Source of the DNA: Adineta ricciae
Taxonomy: Eukaryota > Rotifera > Eurotatoria > Adinetida > Adinetidae
Reading direction: 5' to 3'
Assembly (NCBI GenBank): GCA_905250025.1
Contig: CAJNOJ010000047.1
Span: 452,100-516,099 of the forward strand
DNA length: 64,000 bases
Below the pieces are notes generated by a model. The model was not told the origin of the DNA, searched no databases, and worked only from the letters and a program-made list of their open reading frames with translations. How positions within the stretch are numbered: position 1 is the first letter of the stretch; each line of letters opens with the position of its first letter. This document shows positions 36,835 to 47,403 of the stretch, piece after piece. The translations under genes were made by a program, and so were the position numbers.

Positions 36835-36982
36835 GAGACACCAAAACATATCCACTCGACATTCCCTTTCTTTCTACGTATTATTTTTCTTTTTGTTGAT
36901 GTTGTCAATTTATTGTATTTCATTCACGTGCTTATAATTATAATATTAAGAATAATAATTAATAAAAATACAAAATATTCTT

Positions 36983-38323
36983 TCAAACAGGCTTTGTGAA
37001 AAATTCTATCAATGATTCATTGCCGAATTCAGTTGACATTGCCAAACACGTTTTGTTCTTTAGGGACAAGTTCGCGTCAGCACCTGATTGGACGAGAAAG
37101 CGGATCAACTCGAGATTATCATAGATAATAGCAAGATGAAGAGGAGTGGCGTCCTGTTGATTACGTTGGTTCAAATTGACATTGGGATAGTATTTTAGTA
37201 ATAGTTGAAGACTTTCGAGAGACTGGAGAGTGATACAAACATGAACAAGACTATTGCCAGATTGAGCAAGTGAATTAATATTTAGATTGGGAAGATTCTG
37301 AAAGAAGAGTTTGATAGAGAAGGAAAAAAATGTGTGCAAATACTCAACTGATTTGAGTAAATGTTCAAACATTAGTAGATTTCCTAGAGGTAAACAATGA
37401 AAGAGAGCATTTCGATTTTGATCGTCGAGAGAATCGCCGGTCAGTTGATTAGTTTTAATGAAGTATTCAATCACTTCGATGTGGCCTTTTCTAAACATGC
37501 AAGACAGCAACTATTGTCATGACAAATTTTAAATGCAGTTAAATCAACCTGAGAGCAGTTAGGATTCGAGTTTTTCTTTGTTCAGATAAATTGTTAAACG
37601 CGATTTGTTCATTCGATTGAGAAGACTGTCGTTCACCTGGAAAACAAATCGTTTTGAAAATACTTTTCTAAGACGTACTGGATTCCTACCTGTCGGTCTA
37701 TTTTGCTCTAAAGTTGATTGAATCTTTTCGAAAAAGTCTACCGCTGCTGTGCATATCGCAACTAACCCAAACGCTCGAATAGCTAGCATCCATTGTAAGT
37801 GCAGTCGATTGTCGATATTTGCTGTTAATTCATTCGGTAGATTAGCTAAAACGTTTCGATATTCTTCGTCACGTTTATACCGACTGAAGGTATCGATCAT
37901 CTGAAGGAAGTGATGGTCATTCTCTAAGGAATATTGTCCAATTTGTTTGTCAATGTCATGAAGGATTTCTCGTGCGAATTGGCTGACTTGAATGGAATTG
38001 ACATCGTTGGGTGTGAACGCTAAGAGTAAATGTTCGATAAAGAGTTCGAATTCCATTTGAAATAAGGATTGTTTATGTTGAAAATCGAATTGCTTCAACC
38101 AGAAAAACATGAAATCAATGAGTGAATCAGTTGTTAACGAACGTAGTTTCTCTAGACGAGATGAGGTTATTTGCAGCCAATTGTTGAGCAGCGAAGCATC
38201 AAAATAGAATAAGATGCTATTTTGTGATTCATGCGCCGGATTTTCTGACTCATTTTCATCCGAGCGAAAACCAAAACGAGATAAACAAATCAATTCACGT
38301 AGATCACGGACACTTCGAGACAT
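36983..38323 (-). CDS. Ankyrin-repeat protein, unassigned, copy 1
   Basis: Minus-strand exons 38323-37690, 37636-37549, 37490-37349 and 37297-36983 give about 392 residues. The first 210 residues are helical with no family I recognise. The C-terminal half has at least three ankyrin repeats: GHIEVIEYFIKTNQL with DDQNRNALFHC, then GNSLVHVCITLQSLESLQLLLKY, then DATPLHLAIIYDNLELIRFLVQSGADAN. A degenerate last repeat follows. Ankyrin repeats bind proteins; the partner is unknown. I chose the ATG at 38323 over the upstream in-frame GTG. The stop faces the CERK stop with about 150 bp between them. Its 5' end diverges from the NCS-type gene. Confidence 0.75.
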
Positions 38324-38741
38324 TATCACAAGATCCTTGCTGAGTTAATATTGACAATATCAACATGTAGTTGTCAATAAATGACTTGTATATCAAAGAA
38401 AAACAAATCTAGAAAGCTGAAAAAATGAATGTCTAACCAGTAAAACAATCCGACTTACGCACCTTACTTTTCAAGTGAAACTAAGAGAGTATCGGTGCGT
38501 TTGATAATCGGAAAGGAAAAAACATCATTTCAAAGATCTAAACAAAAAATCAACACAGTGATCCAGACATGTATGAATCATAAAAACAAGTTTTTCCGTA
38601 ACCCATGACAGTATCGACATCAGTCACCATTTTTCCTCGTTCTTTAATCACGAGAAAACTCTCTTTCCAAAAGAAAAACAAGAGAAAACATCACGCGTAT
38701 GGCGCAGTTATTCTTCAAACCTATACCCTTCGTCGCTCAGA
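38324..38741. promoter_or_regulatory. Shared divergent 5' region, ankyrin gene and double-NCS gene
   Basis: These 418 bp lie between the two divergent start codons and should contain both promoters. The sequence is AT-rich without a motif I can name. Copy 2 (59105-59522) has the same length with scattered substitutions. Confidence 0.5.
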
Positions 38742-39976
38742 ATGGGTAATATTCATCTTGGTCGGAATGAACGTCCAGAACTAACCGAACGAGAAATCAC
38801 TTACATCACTCTCCACACGAATTTCTCTCGGAAGCAAATCAACGATTTTCACGTACGATTTTTAACTTATTATCCGCGCGGTTACGCGACCTTCGAGCAA
38901 TTTTGTGACTTATATTCCAATGAATTGAAACATCTCTGCCATTCACGACCGTTACTCGAACGTTTGTTTAATCATATCGACACGGATAAGAATGGACGAT
39001 TGAATTTTAAAGAAATTCTCTTTTTCAAAGCGCTCAGTCTACCCGAAGCTGATCCCGACGAGAAACTACGATGGATTTTCTTTCTCTACGATTCGAATGA
39101 AGACCGACAAATCGACATCGATGAATTTCTTGACCTTTGCTATTTGATCTATCACATTCACGGACGCTTACTAACCAATCGTCGAATTAACGAATTGAAA
39201 GCGTTATTCAATAAACACGATCAGGACGAAAATGGACAATTAAATTGTCAAGAATTCATCGCATTATGTAAACAATGCACTGATTTGCTGGAATTGATAG
39301 CTCCAATGTTCAGTAATACGAAATGGAATATCAATGTAAATTGAATTGATTTGTAGGATGAACTATTCGATTGAGATTTTTTGTTCTTTTCTAGAAAGAG
39401 GAAGCTCCAGATTTTGGAACAGCGAATGAACTGACAGCGATTCAAATCGACTATTTAATAAAGCGTACGAAATTTACTCGTGAACAAATTCTTCGCTATT
39501 ATCAGACATTTCGCACGCGTTGTCATTCAGGTTGCTTAACCAAAAGTGAATTCGTTGAATTCTATCAACAATTGCTTCCATCAGCATCATCCGATATCTA
39601 CTCGGAGTTCATTTTTCGTGCATTCGATAATTTGTCCAAAGACGGCTATATCCAATTCGATGAATTCCTTCTCGCTATTTATATTCATAGTAATTCAAGT
39701 ACCCCACGTGAAAAACTTGAATGGTTATACAACGCTTACGATTGCGATGGTGACGGAACGATTGATTACAATGAAGTTTATCAGATCGTTCAGGCACTGT
39801 TTATTTTATATGGAATTGACTGTGAACGACACAGTGTGTCGTATGTAGCGTACGAAATCATGGCTGTTTTAGATTTAAATAACGATGATAAGATTTCCAG
39901 ACAAGAATTTATGAATATGTTGAAAGATAAAGAACTTACCAGCTTTTTGGCACCGTCGTTTGTGAAACAAAAATGA
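38742..39976 (+). CDS. Double neuronal-calcium-sensor EF-hand protein, copy 1
   Basis: NCS proteins (frequenin, visinin, recoverin) are about 190-residue calcium switches, usually single and N-myristoylated. Here exons 38742-39335 and 39395-39976 encode 391 residues with two complete NCS modules in tandem, one per exon. The N-terminus MGN fits a myristoylation site. Module 1 has EF loops at about residues 80-91 (DTDKNGRLNFKE), 117-128 and 160-171. Module 2 has a degenerate first hand (RCHSGCLTKSEF, like the NCS Cys-Pro hand) and loops starting NLSKDGYIQFDE, DCDGDGTIDYNE and DLNNDDKISRQE. Expected position is the inner face of membranes, with calcium-dependent exposure. The exact subfamily is uncertain. 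Confidence 0.9.
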
Positions 39977-40433
39977 CAAAACTTTACTTTTCTTAGTTTC
40001 AAATAACTTGACGAATTTACGAACAAATCAGATTTGTATTGAAAGATGACGCTAGTGAAGATAGCTACTACTGATTGATTTCTTTTTCTTAGCACCGTCG
40101 GATTTACATCGACGTTACTATTCGCTTGACAAGCGCAGTTTTTTGCTGTTCTGATTAATTATTTCAATAAATTCCACTTTGCCAAATGCCACACTCACAC
40201 TTGTGTTCTCAACAAAATAAATTGCTCTCCAAATCACTAAATGATAAGATAAGATGGTGACGGGGAGAGCCGAGAGAAAGAGAGAGAAAATATATAAGCA
40301 ATAAGTAAACAGAACCGAGAGCAAATCGGTATTAAAAAATACTCTCTTTTTTCTCTCGAACTCATCATTGTGTATTGCCATCGTCGAGATCGAGGTGAAA
40401 TAGAAAGCAAAAACATCTTTTTCTCATTTAGAT
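39977..40433. other. Spacer between double-NCS gene and ABAT
   Basis: It holds the NCS 3' untranslated region and the ABAT 5' flank. A GA-rich stretch lies near 40265-40290. No gene is seen. The ABAT start is preceded by an acceptor-like site (see separate entry). Confidence 0.5.
40421..40433 (+). promoter_or_regulatory. Acceptor-like site at the ABAT start codon
   Basis: TTCTCATTTAG ends two bases before the ABAT ATG at 40434, after a T-rich tract. It looks like a 3' splice site with no upstream coding exon, so either a 5'-untranslated intron or spliced-leader addition would use it. The same site is kept in copy 2, directly before 61219. Confidence 0.45.
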
Positions 40434-42546
40434 ATGCGAACTTCACGTCTGCTTCAACTACGCGGTGTACTCCATACGCGTTCTTCATGTCGAGGTTTGA
40501 TTAATTTTGAGAAACTGAAACAAAAATCCATGATTGAGACATTTTAGGAAACAGTGTTCTCAGCCAAGAACCATCGGGACCGAAAATGCAAACGCAAATT
40601 CCCGTAAGACGAACGTTCTTCTGTAACACAAGCATTTGGATTTCATTAATTTACTACAGGGTCCCAAATCCAAGCAGTTCATGCACGATTTAGAAAAGAC
40701 ACAAGTAAATATAATGAAAATATTTCTTGATTGATGGCCTATTTTTCAAATTATTTTAGAATGCATTGAGTACAATATTTGTTCTTGATGTCGAGAAATC
40801 CATTGGAAATTATGCAGTTGATATCGACGGGAATATCATGTTAGATGTTTATGAACAAATCGCTTCGTTAGCTTTAGGTATGCGAGAAATGATCATTGTC
40901 ATGTGTAAACAAAACAATCTTCTGCAGGATACAACCATCCAGCAATTCAAAAAGTGTTTCAAAATCCAGCAAACTTAGTTCGATTTTCATAGAATTCTGT
41001 TCACTATACCAGAACATTGCTTTCTAAATAGAGTCAACTAGTCAATCGACCGGCACTTGGTGTTCATCCAACACCTCAATTTATCAAGCAGATCAACGAA
41101 ACGCTCCTTCCGGTATTTGTCATTTAGTCGATTTTTGATCGCTAAGAATATTTATCATTTATTATAGATTGCTCCTAAAGGTCTCGAACATGTTCAGCCC
41201 ATGATGTGCGGTTCGTGTTCAAATGAAAATGCCTTCAAAGCAATGTGTATTTGGCATGCAAATAAGCATCGCGATGGCAAAGCATTCAGTGAAGAAGAAT
41301 TGAAATCATCGATGCACAACAAATCGCCGGGTTGTCCAACTGTTTCGATCATGTCCTTCGAAGGTGGCTTTCATGGCCGAACATTCGGTAAGCAAATGCT
41401 TTAGATAATCAATAGAAAACTTCATTATTTTGATATTGTTAGGTGCATTAGCATGCACACATTCGAAACCGATTCATAAATTGGATATTCCAAGTTTCGA
41501 TTGGCCAGCGGCACCTTTTCCAAGATACAAATATCCATTGGAAGAAAACCAACGAGAGAATGCGAAAGAAGACGAAAGATGTTTAGCTCGTGTGAGTTTC
41601 GTGCTCTTGTGATAACAGATCGTAAAAGCTTTTATGTCTCGTTTTACCCATTACTCCCTTAGGACGTTCGTTTCTTTTGTTGTTGAAAGGTTTTGTCGCT
41701 GATTTAGGTTGAGGAGCTATTTCATGCGTACAAGTCGAAGAATAATCCTGTTGTTGGGGTTGTTGTGGAACCAATCCAAAGCGAGGGTGGAGACTTTCAC
41801 GGAAGTCCAGCGTTTTTTCAACGTCTACAAAAAATTACCAAACAAGTATGAAGAAGGTTCGATCTGCTCTATGACTGATGAATCGATGTTTGGTTTAGAA
41901 CGATGCAGCACTGCTTATCGATGAAGTACAAACAGGTCTTGGTGCAACAGGTAAATTCTGGGCACATGAACATTTCAACCTACCTGAGTCGCCCGATATT
42001 GTTACCTTCTCGAAAAAATTCCAAACCGGTGGTTATTTCGCTAAAGCTGAATATCAACCGAAACAGGTTTGTTTTGTAATGCAGGATAGATCATTATCTT
42101 TCTCTGTACGTTAATAGCCTTATCGTATATTTAATACCTGGATGGGTGAACCAGCAAAAATGTTGGTTCTCGATGCTGTTCTAAAAACTGTCAAACAAGA
42201 AAATTTAATCGAAAGTACACGAAAAACAGGTGATGTTCTTTTGGCTGGATTGAAAGATTTAAGTAAGAGATACCCGCAATTAATTCTCAATACTCGTGGT
42301 CGCGGAACGTTTTGTGCATTCGATATGACAAATGCATCGGTTCGAGATAAATATCTTGTTCAAATGAGAAATGCTGGTATCTGTTAATTTTGTCTGTATC
42401 AAAGATGATCTACTCGTTTATTTTTAGGTATTCAAATGGGAGCATGCGGAGATATCGCTGTACGTTTTCGTCCTGCATTAGTTTTCACGGAAAAACACGC
42501 AAATATTGTCCTTGATAAAATGAATGAAGTAGCAAAGAGTTTTTAA
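40434..42546 (+). CDS. ABAT: 4-aminobutyrate aminotransferase, mitochondrial, copy 1
   Basis: ABAT is a PLP enzyme that converts GABA and 2-oxoglutarate to succinic semialdehyde and glutamate in the mitochondrial matrix. Twelve exons (first 40434-40494, last 42428-42546) give about 487 residues, near the usual 500. The N-terminus is Arg/Ser/Leu-rich with few acids, fitting a mitochondrial presequence. Hallmarks in order: [94 protein letters not shown], the PLP lysine in [23 protein letters not shown] and [10 protein letters not shown]. All introns are about 50-90 bp. A polyadenylation signal lies at 42566. The start sits just after an acceptor-like site. Confidence 0.95.
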
Positions 42547-42921
42547 GTATTTTACCATTGAATCAAATAAATTTTATCACCGCTCTACAGTAAATTATGT
42601 GAAAATCTTTTCAGCAAATATGCACTTCGATCGAGCTTCTCCTTATACATGTATAAATAACTATGAGGTTTTAGTTGAAACGTGATTTTGTGATTATCGC
42701 CATTGCCTCGTTGATGTCGATTGTTTTAGTTTTCAGCTTTATTTAACAAACTTATAGACAACATAGAGATTCTAATTAAGGTGAAAATGAAAATGATAGG
42801 AGTTAAAACTTGAAAGAATGTTGCAAGCTATTGGACTAGTAAAGCTTTGGTAAAATAGTTCGCAGGGAAGCAATAGTGCACTACTCAGGAATTTGATTAA
42901 TAAACAAATATTTGATGAGAA
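42547..42921. other. Spacer between ABAT and the FG-GAP gene
   Basis: These 375 bp lie between convergent stops and should contain two 3' untranslated regions, with the ABAT AATAAA at 42566. Nothing else was seen. It is colinear with 63335-63709. Confidence 0.55.
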
Positions 42922-43374
42922 CTAAGGGTACATCGATGTAGTCGTCAGAATCGTACTATTTGTTCGGCATGCACAGATGTTTAGCAAAACGAACACAGCA
43001 CCAGCTGTGTCATCCGAAGCAAGAATATCCTGACATCCATCGTTATTGAAATCTGCAGGAACAACCCAAGCGTAACTACCAATCAGTCCAGTGGAGAACA
43101 CCAGTTGAGTATCAAAGTTCCCATCACCATATCCCACTAACACAAGAACAACTGATCTTGAAGTGGGATTAACGACAATGTCCGAAATTCCATCATTGTT
43201 GAAATCACCTGCAGTGATTCGAGTATAGTATGTTCGATTTCCTGTGGGAAATTTGGCGACAGAGCTCATTGTACCATTTCCATAACCAAAAAGAACCCCA
43301 ATACTATTTCCACCGCTATAAGAAACTGCAACATCCGCTCGATTGTCACCATTGAAATCACCGGTGGTAACAAA
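42922..43374 (-). CDS. FG-GAP/VCBS-repeat protein, 3' part only, copy 1
   Basis: The C-terminal part (about 150 residues) of a beta-propeller-type protein is visible, running from the N at 43375 to the stop at 42922. Repeat units contain the calcium-binding FG-GAP/VCBS pattern: DFNNDGISDIVV and DFNNDGCQDILAS. A further unit, with DFNGD and a GVLFGYGNGT motif, lies next to the gap. Proteins of this type are abundant in bdelloid genomes and usually extracellular; the function is not known. The 5' part is lost at the gap, so start, signal peptide and full length cannot be judged. Confidence 0.8.
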   Translation of the reverse strand, partial: FVTTGDFNGDNRADVAVSYSGGNSIGVLFGYGNGTMSSVAKFPTGNRTYYTRITAGDFNNDGISDIVVNPTSRSVVLVLVGYGDGNFDTQLVFSTGLIGSYAWVVPADFNNDGCQDILASDDTAGAVFVLLNICACRTNSTILTTTSMYP

Positions 43375-43375
43375 N
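43375..43375. other. Single N: junction of the two 20.8-kb copies
   Basis: Sequence to the left is FG-GAP coding sequence read on the minus strand. Sequence to the right is IQSEC PH-region coding sequence on the plus strand, restarting at the point matching 22590. Both genes are cut inside an exon exactly here. This is what a scaffold join between two contigs looks like. Confidence 0.92.
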
Positions 43376-43377
43376 TA

Positions 43378-43935
43378 TCGTCAAGCTGAGCTCGACCAAT
43401 TACGTGCTTCATCCAATTCACTTGTTGATATAACAAATAATCATGGCATTCTCTCATCATTAATTGATCATCCAACAATAAAACGTGATCGACCATTATC
43501 GAGAACATTATCGAACTCTTTACTCGATATGGCATTACCAATCAGTAAGAACGAACAAGAGATATGTCTGTTTATTTATATATCTTAAATTTTTGCTTAT
43601 TTCATAGATAATCATCCATCATTACCATGTCGAACTTCTCAATGTTCACTTGATAGTGGAATGGTAAGTAAATAGAAGACGAGATTAGTTACTTCGAAGA
43701 TATAATCATATCCTTTTCACAACCAAAAAGTGTCCATTCGACATGATTTTATGGTTGCTTTCAGGTTGTGAATAGGATGGATTAACCCATTCTTCTTTTT
43801 TCCTTCTATTCAGATCTATCTATTCGATCAATATTATTATGACTATTGAAGTTCCTCATTTCTCTCTCTCTTTTTTTTTCGTAGATATCATTAACAAATG
43901 AATTCTCACCAAATAATAGAATATTAACGCGTTGA
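43378..43935 (+). CDS. IQSEC: IQSEC 3' fragment, copy 2
   Basis: Only the last part of the gene is present: exons 43378-43544, 43608-43663 and 43885-43935. They encode the end of the PH region (from RQAELDQLRASSNSL) and the Ser-rich tail ending at ILTR. The 5' two-thirds, including IQ, Sec7 and most of PH, are absent to the left of the N. The fragment is open with no damage, so it is more likely an incomplete contig end than a decayed pseudogene. Confidence 0.85.
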
Positions 43936-44785
43936 AAAGCGAACAACTCAATGTGAACTGATCGATTCGTGTTTCGATAAACCTAGTCAACATGACCTAA
44001 ACAGTTTAACATGTTTTTTCTCTTTTCCTCTTTGTTGTGAAAGATAATAATTACTTGTTTGATTATCAATAAAAAAAACCACTGAGAAAAACTTTTTTTT
44101 TTCATCTTTTCCTGCTTGGCGAGTAATCTTCGCGGCAAAATCAGGAATTAACACTGGATTATGAAGAAGAGATATGTGTGAACAGCTCATGCTAAGAAGA
44201 TATTGAACAGAAAAATGCGCTTTTTTGTTCGAACCCAAGTAACGAGAAAATCTTGTTTGCCAATGAACTAGACAAATTAATTTCCATGTTATAATCATCT
44301 TCGACAGCACAGGACGCATTGATCTGCATGATTTATCGCATTTCAGATTTGTCTGATGGATTATGGTTGAATGCAAGAGGGAGAACAGATCAGGTTCATC
44401 CCGACCGATGATTGATCAAATCGAAAATGAAGAGGACATGTCTGATCATTAAATTAAACTGTTGTGTAACATCATTGAACAAGACATGGACTTCATGATG
44501 ATGAGGAAGCTCGGACTGACCTTGGCTTCGAAGTCTTGTCTTCGTCTAGTATCAAATATCTTAGATTTACTTGAAAGAGTATCATGTTTATGTTTATTTT
44601 TCGGATAGAATGACAATCTAGTTGGTGCTTTTTGTATAAACAGAATCTGTGTATGCAGAGCAAAGGAGTTTCGATAAATAGAAAAGAAAAGAGTGACATG
44701 GCAATGGATTGCGTTTAGAAACATTGGTTTTTAGAAATGAAATATTGACAAACAAAGCAGATTGAATTGATCTAAAACTAAGCGA
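43936..44785. other. Convergent 3' region, copy 2
   Basis: Counterpart of 23137-24003, with several short indels (for example the T run at 43870-43880 and a changed repeat near 44500-44540). No gene is called. Confidence 0.55.
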
Positions 44786-46255
44786 TTATTTGATTGACGA
44801 AAGCGAGATCATCGTTGGGTGATAGGATCTTTTGAAATGCTCACTATCGTGATGATTGAAATTGATGCGTCGATTGGCGGGGATAGATGACGAGCGAGAT
44901 TTGCTGGTTGATTTGTCATTCGATGATTCAAGACGAGTTGGTAAATGACGATCGTGGGTTTCGTATGAATAATAAGTTAAACTATTGAAATCATCGTGAA
45001 AACTTCGTCGATATATGTTATTCGAAGGGATTTGTCGAGAGTTAACATATGAATAGTCATGTTTCGATGAACTACTCGATGGTGTGGCACTTGTCGATCG
45101 CCGTGCTGGGCTAAAACTCAAGCGTGAGTTTTTCCCTCGATGTTTACCATCATCATCGTCATCGTCATCGTTATCGCTATTGTCAGTACTGTGATCTTTT
45201 AATGGCACACGTACATCGCGATTTGAACGAGCTTGGACGCGTGCTTCGCAATCCGGACTTGACGCATGTGATGATTGACGAGAGTATGCGTCCGGTATTG
45301 AAAGTAATGATGCATACGTTTCGTGAAATAGTGGTACAACATTGGCCGGTATTGACGTGAAGTACGGATTATATGCGCGCATGATTTGCCAGTCGGGTTT
45401 GAAATTTTGATTGATTTTTTCAAGTTTAGTGTTCATGTTGTTCTCAAATCGGCGATATCGGCCGATGGGCGTTTTCAAATGTGTCATAGCTTCTTCTTCT
45501 TTTTCGATACGTCGTTTGAGCTGGTACGGCGGATTTGGCAGATTGTAATCCTGTGCGTCGGATGGTGACGTTAAATTCATTGTACGTGAGATAATTGCAT
45601 GAATGTTTTCTTTGTTAACTGGATTTGCTTGTTGATCTAAGAGTACAGCGCTTTCCATTTCGCTTTCATGCCGTTGACGCATTAGTTGTAAACATAGGTC
45701 GTTGTTCCGTTGACGATCGTGGATTTGTTCTAGTTTTTGCGAACGTAGAGATTGAGCTTGAGAAGCTTTTAATTCTTCTTCTCGATCCCAAAGCGTTAAT
45801 TCTTCTAAACGATTCATTAAACGTCGAATGCGATGTTCACGCCAATTTGGATTCGAACGTACATGAGTCGTTCTTCGAGTATATTTTTTTTCTTCGGGAA
45901 CTGAACTGAGATTGACGGATGTTTGAAGTTTATAACTTTCAACGAGTGCATCAAGGAAATCAGTCGAACAATCGGAAGAAATCGATGATCGAGCTGGGAT
46001 TTCATATTCTTCCACCATTGGAGCAAAACTGACTGAGCGAGTTTTAGAAAGTGTTCGACTGCTATTATCGCAACTTTCTCGACTCTCATTTTCTGATTCC
46101 AGCGAAGCTACTGACAAATAGATTGGTTCTTCGTCAGCTACGAATGAGTCCGTATGTTCGATTTCCTCTTGTTCCATGGTACTTTCGTCGTTCGATACTG
46201 TTGAATTAACTTCGTCAGTTTTCGTTTCCGATGTTTCCTTCGAGGTCAAAGCCAT
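44786..46255 (-). CDS. Unrecognised 489-aa intronless protein, copy 2
   Basis: Same length as copy 1, with no frameshift or stop. Substitutions cluster in the acidic N-terminus (for example around residues 12-40) and in the Ser-rich tail. The RSVSFAP segment and the LKTPIGRYRRFE...FKPDWQIMRAYNPY block are unchanged apart from single residues. This pattern of change outside a constant core supports purifying selection on the core. Confidence 0.7.
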   Translation of the reverse strand: MALTSKETSETKTDEVNSTVSNDESTMEQEEIEHTDSFVADEEPIYLSVASLESENESRESCDNSSRTLSKTRSVSFAPMVEEYEIPARSSISSDCSTDFLDALVESYKLQTSVNLSSVPEEKKYTRRTTHVRSNPNWREHRIRRLMNRLEELTLWDREEELKASQAQSLRSQKLEQIHDRQRNNDLCLQLMRQRHESEMESAVLLDQQANPVNKENIHAIISRTMNLTSPSDAQDYNLPNPPYQLKRRIEKEEEAMTHLKTPIGRYRRFENNMNTKLEKINQNFKPDWQIMRAYNPYFTSIPANVVPLFHETYASLLSIPDAYSRQSSHASSPDCEARVQARSNRDVRVPLKDHSTDNSDNDDDDDDDGKHRGKNSRLSFSPARRSTSATPSSSSSKHDYSYVNSRQIPSNNIYRRSFHDDFNSLTYYSYETHDRHLPTRLESSNDKSTSKSRSSSIPANRRINFNHHDSEHFKRSYHPTMISLSSIK

Positions 46256-47403
46256 TCAATTGTACTATTGAATAATAGAGAGAGTGTAAAAACTACAAAA
46301 AGATGTTTTTTACCAAAGGACAAAGTCTTTGCTGCTTCGTATCTAACCGAGCCGTTGTTGACAAGAACGATACTATTCTGTGAGCTTTACCAACTGTGTA
46401 TCCTAAAGATCTATGTTTTTCTTCTTTTCCGACTATCGAGAAAACTCGTCGGACTTATAATTGTTTCGAGACATATTTTCATCGCCTTTTGCCGCCTAAT
46501 ATCGACATTCAGCACAAAGAAAAGCAGGATAACAGAAAGTCAGTGTTATCCATTTGTCGGCGCTCTTCTTGTTATTCTTCTATACAGACGACGAGCTGAT
46601 TCACGACAACTATACAACCAGTAATAAATCATAGCCGCGTTTCTTCCTCACTAAAACATCCATAAGAAACCAAGAACTATACAGAGAAATCAATACGATT
46701 CGAACGACTATCATGCTGGAGGCTAACAGCATGAGACAAAACACGCGTAATTATTTTCCTTTCGCAGTACAAACCGCAGAAAAAGGCTTGTGACGTCGTA
46801 TCTAAGTGAAAACAAAAGTAACTTAACATAAGTCAGACAGTCATTTGAAGAATGTCTAAACATCTTTTATGGTTGATATCGAATTCAAAGTATACACGAT
46901 ATATGATATGATATACGCGTTTGTTCTTTGTTGTCTTATATGAAAAAGAAAAGGATAAACAATTGTCTTCTTTGTTAACCAGATGTTTGAGTGTTGATAA
47001 ACCGATACCATCAGTGATATATTCGCAGGAAACGTGTCCATTAAGATCAATTATCGGAACAATTCAAAATCATGATTGAATTGACGCGGATAACTCATTT
47101 TTATAATGTAGAACGACAAAGGTTATCTCTCACCGAGAGATTATTGACGCAACCTTTTCTTTCTGATCCCAGACAAAATCCAATAAACGTAGTTTTACGA
47201 TGAGAGACGAAGAAAATGCGATATTTGATTGTTTATTAGTCACCAATGATTTCATACTGTATAAAAAAAGAGAAAGAAGAGAGAATTAGTATCAGATAAA
47301 CAAATTAACATGAACAACAAACAAATATAGGGAAGGAGACAAGAAAAATTCACAAATTTTCGCTGTTAAGAAAGAAAAAAAAACAACGTATCGATCGACA
47401 CTC
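46256..47403. other. Spacer upstream of the 489-aa gene, copy 2
   Basis: Counterpart of 25474-26621. The CRE-like palindrome of copy 1 reads TGACGTCG here. The plus-strand frame at 46268-46624 is longer than in copy 1 because of small changes, which argues against a conserved protein. Confidence 0.5.

Larger units (their letters stand above)
22590..43374 (+). repeat. Direct repeat unit, copy 1 (about 20.8 kb)
   Basis: The whole interval is repeated colinearly at 43378-64000 at an offset of about 20,781-20,788 bases. It runs from inside the IQSEC PH-region exon to inside an FG-GAP/VCBS gene. Gene order, strand, exon boundaries and intergenic sequence are the same in both copies. By eye the differences are a few percent, mostly substitutions with short indels in introns. 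That is the spacing expected of alleles in a bdelloid, not of ancient paralogues. Confidence 0.95.

Noticed and set aside
43378..43935. IQSEC fragment in copy 2 as a pseudogene
   Set aside because: It starts exactly at the N and its exons are undamaged, so truncation by assembly is the simpler reading.
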